Origin: Chlorocebus sabaeus
Lineage: Eukaryota; Chordata; Mammalia; Primates; Cercopithecidae
Assembly: GCF_047675955.1 (NCBI RefSeq)
Contig: NC_132918.1
Coordinates: 92,619,106-92,683,105, forward strand
Direction of reading: 5' to 3'
DNA: 64,000 bases
Shown: one piece after another, positions 12,601 through 24,300 of the stretch
Numbering within the stretch: the stretch's first letter is position 1
How the letters are laid out: each line of letters opens with the position of its first letter
The notes under the pieces: model-generated
Database searches by the model: none
Told to the model about the DNA's origin: nothing
The model's input: the letters and a program-made list of their open reading frames with translations, nothing else
Position numbers and translations under genes: made by a program

Positions 12601-15600
12601 ACCTCACACTTGATAATTTAAAGAAAAACTCATTTGTGCCAGTTACAATTTATTGCCTGTCAGCTCCAAATTCACCTTTCTTGGTGAAGGTGGATGCTTG
12701 CTAGGAACGTTTTTCTTGCCAGCTGACAAAATGCTAAGCTGCGTCAGTAGAGGGCGCTGGAGGCGCGACAGGAGGGCGCCGCCCCGTTTCCTGTCGCCAG
12801 CGGCATGTGTGGGGACACCCGGTGGCACTTGTCCACCCACACGTTGTACAGAGACCACGCAGGAGGATTCCTGCTGGCCAAACGCGTTGTGACCTAGTGG
12901 GGTTTATCCCAGGAATTTAAGGATGACTCAAATCAGTAACTCTCTCAATGTATTTCTACTCTATTAACATATTAAAGGAGAAAAAATATCTCGATGGACA
13001 AAAAAAGTTTTGTTCTTTTTTTTTCCCCCCGAATTGAGTACACATCCAGATTAGGAAACAAACAAACAAACAAACAAACAGTTAGCAAGGTCCACAGTTT
13101 CCTGCTTGCCAGCCTTATCCTGCCAGCTAGCTGTGAGCCAGCTCTGGCCCAAGGCAACCCAGCAAACACCGCTGCCATCCAGTGGGCCACGGCCATACCC
13201 TCTCCAATGAGGCCTGAATCTCACCCTTGGGAAGGATCCCTCCCCCTCCCGCCCCCACCTTTCCAGTTTCTTTCTTTTTTGGATATTGTCCTGGGCCAGC
13301 CTCCCTCCCTCTCTCTCTCTCTCTCTCCTCCTCCCTCCCACCCTCCCTCCCTCCTTCCTTCCTCCCTCCCTCCCTCCTTCCCTCTCTCCCTCTTCTTCTT
13401 CTTCTTCTTTTTTTTTTTTTGTAGAGATGAGGTCTCACTATATTTCCCAGATTGGTCTCCAACTCCTGGGTTCAAGCAGTCCTCCCACCTTGGCCTCCCA
13501 CAGTGCTGGGATTACAGGCGTGAGCCACCACGCCCGGCCTTAGGGTGTTCTTTAGAGTTCTCTTTTATCCCTTCTGAATAGCCAATCCCTTATGAATAGC
13601 TCGTGATTCTTTTTGTTGGATTTTATCTGTTAAATTATTGGTATGATTTCTGTCTCCTAAATGGATTACTAATGGTAAAGAATTGGTATCAGAAATGGAG
13701 TTAAGCGCTCACCTTCTAGTTCACATATTTCTTACTAAGGTATCTAAAGTCCTTGCTAGTTCCTCTTCATCAGATACAATCAGCATAACATCATTAATGC
13801 AGTGAGCGACTCTGGCGTTTTGTGAAAAGTCCAGGGGGCGCCATCTCTGCAGACCAGATCATGGGAGAGAACAGTGCTGACAGCCCTGATGTGAGACTAC
13901 GAAGGGGTACTGTTGGCCCTGCCAGGTAAAAGCAGACTGCTTCTGGCGGTCTTTCAAATGGGTTTGAAGACAGAGCTTTGGTCAGGTTAACGGCTGTATA
14001 CCAAGAACCAGGGGCCATCGAAGACTTGCTCCAAGGAAGATACCACATTTAAAATAGTAGCTGCAACTGGAGTCACTATTTACAATAGTCCATAATAACT
14101 CTCCAAGATCCACGCCTCTTCTGCACAGGCCAGACGACTGAGTTAAATAGGGACGTGGAATCACCACTGCTGCTTCCTTCAGGTCTTCGATGGTGGCGCT
14201 AATCTCTGTAGTTCCACCAGGAGTGCAGCACTGCTTCTGGTTTTCTATTTCAGTGGGGAGGGGAAGTTCAAGAAGCTCGTCTTGGTCCTTACTATCATAA
14301 TGTCCCCAAGTATATCTAGTCCAATAACAGCTTCAGTAACGGAGGAAACAAAGACAGAGAGGGTCCACGGAACAGGTGGACTCACAGTCAGGCTAGCTCA
14401 GGCTCCATCTGTCACCTAGCCACCATAACCGCCCATTTTGACTAGTGGCCGCAGTGTCACTTTGGGTCCCTGTGGATGAACATCAGTTCGGAGCCAAAGC
14501 TTCAGTCATCCCAGTGCACAGTCACTCTGTGAATTACACAGGTCTTCTGAGTAGGAGCTACAAAGAGACTTAGAGTAGGTACTTGCAGCAGGGCTGCAGA
14601 GTTCATCCTCGGGGGGACATGCCCCCACACCTACAGCCCAGTTCATAAAGGGGCCCTGGGGCTGTGAATTGACTCAGTCCTAGGAGCTAGGGGAGCAGCC
14701 GTAACTCTCTACTGTGGTGATTCAAATCAGGGTTCTGGCTACCAGACCCGGACTCTTTTTCTGTTATACTTCAGTAGGCAGCCCATCAATTTTGTTCCTA
14801 GAGATACGATGATCGATTAGCCATTGCCAAGAATCCCGATGGCCAAAGGCATTCTGATTACCGTTAGGTCTCTGCCACCCTTTGTGGTAAATGTTCCCAC
14901 CTTATCTTTGACAATTAAGTGCTCCCAGTTATCCTAAGGCACTTCGGGACCCCATCACCCCACTGATACCAGGAAGCTCATCTCAGTGACAACATCCTTA
15001 GGGTCACACCTGCCTACACAGGAAAGCAAGCACAGAGCTTTTAGGGATGCAGATGCTCCCCTCACTATTCTGTTTCTCAATGTCTTAGTAAAGAAGTGTC
15101 TTCGGGCCTTCTCATGGTTATGGATGGGCGTTTGGTGGTAGATGTGCAAGTCACACATGATAAATCCACTGTGACATTCCTGTCTCCTTACGTCTCTGGA
15201 TTGTCTCCCCCAAATCATAGCAGGGAAGCTCTGGCACCTCCACCTCATCAAATGTAGGTAACTGTTGAATCACCTCTAGCTGCACAAGCTAACCCATGAC
15301 ATCTAGACTCTCAGGTAAGTGCGTCTGTATCAATGAATTAACCAAATGGAATGTTCTAGCCTACCCTGTTGGATCGAACACTCTTAGAATCAATTCGACA
15401 TGTTTCCCAGGTTTCTTCCAATATTTATCAGCAAAATCTTACCATTCTTTTGGTGTGTAAGTGATTTCCTTCGGAGTTAGTTATCTGAGTTATATGTCCC
15501 CCTGTAACATGCTAAGATTTGACCCTCGTTACGGATCCAGTGACAACAGGGGTGACTGTGCCGGGTCTGAGGAAAGCGCATCCCTTTCCAAGGCGTCCTC

Positions 15601-18600
15601 CCAGATGAAGTTATCACAGGACTTTCAGGCAAAGGAAGTGTCCTGAGACCCAGGAGGGCAGATACTTCCACTGCCAAGGGAGCTTTGAAGTGATCTGTCG
15701 GTTTCATCCGAATCCGAGCAGGTGTTCCCATTCCAAGTTTCAGGGTGCGGTTCTTTCCCTGTGAATGCTCTAACTTGCATATCAGAAACTTGACTGTGAC
15801 AAACTCACGTGTAATCCTGACTGAAACACCAGAACAATGGTGGTGTTAACAACTGACAATAGAGAAAGGGTGCCCCATTACCACTGCTACAGTTAACAAG
15901 TACACTGGCTTTCCAGCTATACAATAAGCCATGAAATGAAAATAGACATACAAATAATAAAAAGGAAAATACAGAATTGTTATTGTTTGCATGCAATAAG
16001 ATTTTCCACCTAGGAAATCCAAATGAATCTACTGAAAAGCCACTAGAGGGTCTAAGGAATCCACAGCAATACACAAAATAAATAGCCTTTCCAAATACCA
16101 TCCACTTAGAGACAGAACCAAGAAGGTTTCGTAATGTTGTCACAGCAAAACCTGAAACAACCTAAATGTACTGACAGAATGGTTCACTAAATTTCAGTAT
16201 ATTCTGACTATGAGATATTATCTATCAGTTGTATTGCTACAGAAAACATTAAAAACAAAGTAAATGTAAAAAGGGAAAAACAGGCTCCGGAACACTATAT
16301 ATAGTATGATCCAATTTACGTAAAAAACAAACACTAGGCTGGGCGCGGTGGCTCACGCCTGTAATCCCAGCACTTTGGGAGGCCAAGGCGGGTGGATCCC
16401 CTGAAGTCAGGAGTTCGAGACCAGCCTGGCCAACATGGTGAAACCAAAAATACAAAAATTAGCTGGGCGAGGTGGCTGGTGCCTATAATCCCAGCTACTC
16501 TGGAGGCTGAGGCAGGAGAATCACTTGAACCTGGGAGACGGAGGTTGCAGTGAGCCGAGATCGCGCCACTGCACTCCAGCCTGGGCGACAGAGCGAGACT
16601 CCTCTCAAAAAACAAAACAAAACAAAACAGAAAACCACTGAAAAGATGTATGTTTTGAGGTATAAGTGTATGAAGAGAAACACATGTGGAAGAAATTCCC
16701 TTCAGAAAGGGGAGTAATTTAAGAGGGCTTTCACTTTCTTTAATTTATGTATTTCTGTCTTACATTGTAGCTGGACGTGGTGGTGCACAGCTGTAGTCCC
16801 AGCTACTCAGAAGACTGAGGTGGGAGGATCACTTGGGCCCAGGAGTTTGAGGCTGCAGTGAGCTATGATGGCACCACTGCACTGAAGCCTGGGAAACAGA
16901 GAGAGACCCTGCCCCTAAAAAATAAAAAATAAAAAATTACATACTTATATATTGCTTGTGTTATTGGGCTGAAGATCTGAGAAACTCTGGCATCATCCCT
17001 TCGTGATCCATTTATCCACCAACTCACTGATAAATATCCAACACCTGCCAGGTATCTCACGCTTGAAACAGGTAACATGATACATAATTCTGAAAGTGCA
17101 GGGCTACAGAACCCTAATTCTAATAGCCTACCAGATATTTTTTTCAGTAAAGACCTATGAGATAGCATCCACAAATTCTCCTTAACCACATATTTGGAAT
17201 CGTTGACTGAAAACTCATTAGCTTTTCCCAAAAGCAAGCTGTATTATAACTAAGCTGGAAAATTTTCTCTTTGTTCATCCAACAGGGATATTTTGAAAGA
17301 CTCCAGCTGGGGCTGGGTGCGGTGGCTGGCGCGGTGGCTCACGCCTGTAATCCCAGCACTTTGGGAGGCCGAGGCAGGTGGTTTACCTGAGGTCGGGAGT
17401 TCTAGACCAGCCTGGCCAACATGGTGAAACCCTGTCTCTACTAAAAATACAAAAATTAGCCAGGTGTGGTGGCGGCACCTGAAGTCCCAGCTACTCGGGA
17501 GGCTGAGGCAGGAGAATGGCTTGAACCCAGGAGGCGGAGGTTGCAGTGAGCCGAGATCGCGCCACTGCACTCCAGCCTGGGTGGTAAAGCAAGACTGCGT
17601 CTCAAAAAAAAACCCAAAAAACAAAGTAAAGAAAGACTCCAGCTACACTTAGACATACTTCTAACCTTAGATATATTATAGACCCAGCTTGGTTATTAGT
17701 ATTGAAAATGCTCTTAAAACCACTTCTGTCATATATATTTCACACAAGAATAAATAAATTGAGTAAACGTGGAAAAATGTTATGTTCACTTCTATTAATA
17801 AGCAAAAAAAAAATAAAATAAAATAAAAAATAAAACAACTCATTAAATTAGCAGACTTTGAAAAATATTTAAAATGGCTACTAATGTTGAAGAGACCTTG
17901 AAATGACTGCCTGCAACACTGCTAGCGGCAGCACAGATTAGAGTCGGCAATGTTTATCAAAAGTCACAAAATACCAGTCTCTGAAATAATCATCTTATGA
18001 TTGAGACTTAGTAAATAGTTGCCATGAAGAAAAATAGTTCTGCCGGGCGTGGTGGCTCACGCCTGTAATCCCAGCACTTTGGGAGGCCGAGGCGGGTGGA
18101 TCACAAGGTCAGGAGATCGAGACCACGGTGAAACCCCGTCTCTACTAAAAATAGAAAAAATTAGCCGGGCGCAGTGGCGGGCGCCTGTAGTCCCAGCTAC
18201 TCGGGAGGCTGAGGCAGGAGAATGGCGTGAACCCGGGAGGCGGAGCTTGCAGTGAGCTGAGATTGCGCCACTGCACTCCAGCCTGGGCGACAGAGCGAGA
18301 CTCCGTCTCAAAAAAAAAAAAAAAAAGAAAAATAGTTCTTTGGGCAAAGCTTTAATAAGTCCATCATTTATAATAATAAAACTTTGGAAACAACCTAAAT
18401 ATTAAAAAAAAAATTTGTAACAAACTATGGCACAACCATTCAATGGAACATTAAACGATTTTCAATTATTTTATAAAGAAATTGTAATAACATAAAAAAA
18501 TGAAAAGCAATGAGTCGTTTTAAAAATCCTCACTCAACTGGGAATGTTATCTTTATAACGTTAAAAATTAGTAAATCTTTTTTTTTTTTTTTTTAGAGAC

Positions 18601-20088
18601 AGAGTCTCGCTCTGTCGCCCAGGCGGGAGTGAGTGGTGTGATCTCGGCTTACTGCAAGCTCTGCCTCCCGGGTTCAGACGATTCTTCAGCCTCAGCCTCC
18701 CGAATAGCTGGGATTACAGGGGTGCACCACCACGCCCGGCTAATTTTTGTATTTTTAGTAGAGATGGGGTTTCACCATGTTGACCTGGCTGGTCTAGAAC
18801 TCCTGACCTCAGGTGATCCACTGGCCTTGGCCTCTCAAAGTGCTGAGATTACAGGTGTGAGCCACTGCACCTGGCCTTTATTTATTTATTTATTTTTATT
18901 TATTGGCCACTATACTAATAGGAAAACATTTTAATATAGTCATAATTTAAAAATTATGTCTTTTTTTTTGAGGCGGGGTCTTGCTCTGTTGCCCAGCTGG
19001 AGTACAGTGGCACGATCTCAGCTCACTGCAGCCTCTGCCTCCCAGGTTCAAGCAATTCTCCCACCTCAGCCTCCTGGGTAGCTGGGATTACAGCTGCACC
19101 ACCACGCCTGGCTAATTGTTATATTTTTAATAGAGAGGGGGTTTCACCATGTTGGCCAGGCTGGTCCCGAACTCCTGACCTCAGGTGATCCACCCACTTC
19201 AGACTCCCAAAGTGCTGGGATTACAGGCGTGAGCCACTGTGCCCAGCCCATAAATTTTTAAGTCATAATTTGACTTAATAAATTTTGTCATAAATTAAGT
19301 CATAATTTAAAAATTATGAGTATACAGCAATATAGGAATCAAGAAATTTCTTATCTAAGCTCAATGATAAAAGCAGAAAACAAAATTTTACTTGTACTCT
19401 CTCAAATTGTAACTATATAAGATATCTATTCAGATGCATAACCCTGAAGTAACGTGAGCTCAAGCTCATTAGGCTGAAAGAATGATGGCTGGTTTTTCTT
19501 CAAAATATTTTTTTTTGTTTCCTCAGTACGAGCAGAGTACAAAAAAACTCAAAGCACAGAAAAGTTTTGGTGACCCACCTGCTGCTGCTTTCTAAGGAAC
19601 ATTTCAATGTCCATATGAATCCGGGCCTCTTCTTCGGTTTTCATCCTGAGTTTCTGTAAGAACAATAATCAGACACCAGCACGTCTTCCCTGCAGGGCTG
19701 TGAATCAGAAGTTCTCAAGATTAGAGGAGCAGCTTGGTCGGTAGCTCAGGTTTCCTTTACCAGCTGGGATGCCGGGAATTCAGTTTCGTGCAATTCCTGT
19801 TCACAAACACCGCAGAGACACATGACATGGCACTGTCTAGACTGTGTTAGTGTCCCTAACGAAAGGAGCGCAATCCCGTGAATTGAAAAGAGGTGCCCAT
19901 TGAAGGAGAGAAACGGTGCTCCAAGGGCACAAGGCTGTGGGTCCTAAAAAAGGGAAATTCCAGAGTGCCAGGAAGACTGTTGTCGTGGCCTTAAGCCACG
20001 TTAGTCTCAGAGCAAGGAGTCCTCCCACGCACAAATTCCATGGTCTAAGGACGTTTGTTCCTTCTTCCCTCTTCCCATCTGCCTGCTG

Positions 20089-20152
<64 letters not shown>

Positions 20153-20235
20153 TCTTCCCTATGTTGCCCAGGCTGGCTTCAAACTTAAGGATCCTCCTGC
20201 CTCCCCTCTGATTAGCTGGGACTAGTGCCTGGCTT

Positions 20236-20285
<50 letters not shown>

Positions 20286-21333
20286 CCATTTTGCATTCCC
20301 CTCAAAGAAGATCTACCACTTTCTTCCTCCTGATATTTTTCACTGTGACTTCTCATCTCCATAAATTCAGGTTTGAATGAAGTTCACCTCTCAAGATGCT
20401 GTATTTCTTACTGGAGGAGTGAAAGGTACTGGTTAGATAAAACAAACAGCAGCAAAATCCTGCCATAACTAAGGATCTTGTTTTGCCCTCTCCCTATAAT
20501 TAGAGAAATGGCGATTGGTTTGATAAAATAAGAAGAAATGACCGAAGAGAGAAAGTACAGCCAATTTTCAAAGTCATTATGAGGCAGGAGAAGGAGGCTA
20601 CAGCCCGCTGGAATCTCCACTTGCGAACATGTGTATCCTCATTTAGGCTTTCATTTTCAACCTCAAGTGGAGGGGCTGTTGCCGAGAGAGATGGAGGGAA
20701 ATCTTCATCTCCCTCCTTTGTTAGCTGAGACAGGATCAGGAGTGACAGCTCAAATGCCATCTCCTGGGTTCTTCACTAATGTCCCAGGGATTACCTCAAT
20801 CTCTTCCAGCAAGAGTTCCTCTGTTCTGTTACACTTTCTCTGGGTCTGGGCAATCTGCAGCTCAGTATTGGTTTTCATGTAGCGATTCTCCAAGTTGGAT
20901 TTTGCTTTCATCTCTTGCAGTTGGTCCTTGAGGTTAGCAATATACTCATTCTGACTCTGTAGTGGAAAGACCAGGTTTCTAAATTGAAAATACATTCTAC
21001 CGCCATTCAGTTCAGCCAGTGGCTTAAGGTTCCCTTTTATAAGTGTAAATCAATAAGGAACGGGAACTAGTTTTCCGCTATCACACTACGGGAAATTTAG
21101 CCAACAATCATGAAGAGATGAAAGTGAGTAATACAGCAGTTCGAAGAATCAGGGCGAATCAGGGCGGAGATTAGTTCCCAGGCACATTACTGGTGTGTCC
21201 ATATTTCCCACACAGATTTCTCATTTTGGTAGGAAGAACACTGGTCAAAATGATGAAAAGAACTGACTTCCCACCCAGGCCTCCAGCTGTGTGAATTTGG
21301 CCAAGTCAAATCTCCAACTTTTTTACTTTCTAT

Positions 21334-21376
<43 letters not shown>

Positions 21377-24300
21377 CACCCACCCTGACTGAAGTATCTC
21401 AGAGATTATTAGGTTTCATTGAGAACACGTGTGAAAATGCTTTCTTTTTGCAGGTCACCAAGTGCTTGGCAATTGCTAGGACTCAATAGTCATTAAGAAA
21501 AATATTTATTCAGCACCAGGCACTGAGCTAGGCTCTAGGAAAATCATGGAGCTCTAAACAGACATATTCCCTGCCCTCATAGAGCTTACAGTCTAATAGA
21601 AGAGAGGTGGTTAAAAAGAGACAAACACATGTGTAAACTTTCAAAAATTGTGCAAAATGATAGAAAAGGAAAGCTTGACAGGCTGTGGGAGGAAATAACA
21701 AGGGAGGAGTCCATTCGACTCTGGAAGGCCTGAGAGGGACTCTCTCGGGAAAGTGATGGTTCACTCGATGTACATTAGAGTCTGGAAGGTCTGAGAGGGA
21801 CTCTCGGGAAAACCATGGTTCATTCGATGTACATTAGACTCTGGAAGGTCTGAGAGGGACTCTCGGGAAAACCATGGTTCATTCGATGTACATTAGACTC
21901 TGGAAGGTCTGAGAAGGACTCTCGATGGTTCATTCGATGTACATTAGACTCTGGAAGGCCTGAGAGGGACTCTCTCCAGAAAGTGATGGTTCATTCGATG
22001 TACATTAGAGTCTGGAAGGTCTGAGAGGGACTCTCGGGAAAACCATGGTTCATTCGATGTACATTAGAGTCTGGAAGGTCTGAGAGGGACTCTCGGGAAA
22101 ACCATGGTTCATTCGATGTACATTAGAGTCTGGAAGGTCTGAGAGGGACTCTCGGGAAAACCATGGTTCATTCGATATACATTAGACTCTGGAAGGTCTG
22201 AGAAGGACTCTCGATGGTTCATTCGATGTACATTAGACTCTGGAAGGCCTGAGAGGGACTCTCTCCAGAAAGTGATGGTTCATTCGATGTACATTAGAGT
22301 CTGGAAGGTCTGAGACGGACTCTTGGGAAAACCATGGTTCATTCGATGTACATTAGACTCTGGAAGGTCTGAGAGGGACTCTCTCAAGGAAGTGATGGTT
22401 CATTCAATACCTGAAGGATACGTAAGCCCACCACATGAAAAATAAGCTTGGCCAGGCACCGGGACTCACACCTGTAATCCCAGCACTTTGAGAGGCTGAG
22501 GCAGGGCCATCACCTTAGGTCAGTAGTTTGAGACCAGCTTGGCCAACATGGTGAAACCCCATCTCTATTAAAAATACGAAAAATAGCTGGGCATGCTGGT
22601 GTGTGCCTGTAATCCCAGCTACTCGGGAGGCTGAGGCAGAAGAATCGCTTGAACCTGGGAGGTGGGGGTTGAAGTGAGCTGAGATCGCGCCACTGCACTC
22701 CAGCCTGGGTGACAGAATGAGACTCTATCTCAAAAAAAAAAGAAAAGAAAAAGAAAAAAGGAAAAAAGAATCGAAAAATAGGGTTAAGGGAACTCTAAAA
22801 AAAAAAAAATAAGAAAAAGTATATGCCCAAATCCTGAAGCCATCAAGACCTGGACACATTCCAGGAACGGAAAGAAAACTCCGGAGGCTCTAGCCTAGTG
22901 AGGGTTGAGGGGACGACAGGATGAGGCTGGAGGTAGGTAAGGGCACCACACAGGACCTCGGAGGCCTGACTGAGAAATTCAGATTTTATTCCAACTGTGG
23001 TGGGAATCCTTGGAAAGCTTTTAGTCAGGGAGGTAACATTTGTTTGAAAAGAACTGTTTGGAAGAATCATTGTGTGAGTGAGTCCACAGGGAGGCGCCCT
23101 GACAGCACAGCAAACAAGCACACAACCAGCAGCAAAGTGCTTCCACCGAGATCCGCCCTCCCCTAGACATCAGCCGCCTTTCTTCTCTTTTTTTACTTTT
23201 TTTGAGACAGAGTCTTGCTCTGTTGCCCAGGCTGGAGTGCAGTGGCGTGGTCTCGGCTCACTGCAACCTCCACCTCCCGGGTACAAGCCATTCTCTGCCT
23301 CAACCTTCTAAGTAGCTGGGATTACAGGCATGCGCCACCTCGCCCGGCTAATTTTGTATTTTTAGTAGAGACAGGGTTTCTCTACGTTGGTCAGGATGGT
23401 CTTGATCTCCTGACTTCAGGTGATCCACCTGCCTCGGCCTCCCAAAGTGCTTGGATTACAAACGTGAGCCACCATGCCCGGCCTCCAACTGCCTTTCATC
23501 TTGACCATTAAGTAGGGTAGAATTAGTTCTTTTTTATTAACAGTTTTTTTTTTTTTTCCAGAGACAGGATCTCCCTCTGTCACTCAGGCTGGAGTGTAGT
23601 GGCTTGATCACAACTCACTATAACCTCCAATTCCTGGGCTCGAGCGATCTTCCCGAGTAGCTAGTACTGCAGGTACATGTCCCTACGCCTGGCTAACTTT
23701 TTACTATTTTTAGAGATGAGGGTCTCACTCTGTTGCGCAGGTTGGTCTCAAACTCTTGGCTTCAAGGGATCCTCCTGCCTTGGCTTCCTAAAGTGCTGGG
23801 ATCACAGACATGAGCCACTGTGCCCGGCTTTTTGTTGTTGTTGTTGTTGTTTCTGAGACAGTCTTGTTCTGTCACTCAGGCTGAAGTGCACTGGCATGAT
23901 CATGGCTCACTGTAACTTTGACCTCCCAGGCTCAAGAAATCCTCCTGCCTCAGCCTACAGAGTAGTTGGGACTACAAGTGCATGACATCACGCTCAGCTT
24001 ATTATTATTATTACTGTAGAAACAGAGTCTCACTATGTTGCCCAGGCTGGCCTTGAAACCCTGGGCTCAAAGGATCCTCCCACCTCAGCCTCCCAAAGTG
24101 CGAGGATTACAGGCAGGAGCCACTGCTGCACCCAGCCTCCTTTTGTTTTCTTGAGGTAGGGTCTACTGTGTCCCCCAGGCTGTAATGCAGTGTCACCATC
24201 ACAGCCTACTATAGTCTTGAACTCCCAGACTCAAGCAATCCCCTCTCTTCAGCCTCCCAAGTACCTAGGGAATTAATTCTAAGCAACTATTCAAAGAAAA

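Noticed and set aside
12994..13581. 195-codon open frame
   Set aside because: It runs through a CT-rich microsatellite, a T run and an antisense Alu; low-complexity read-through.
21711..22414. Regular repeats of ~60 bp resembling a CRISPR array
   Set aside because: Units are contiguous with no unique spacers, and the setting is a primate intron.
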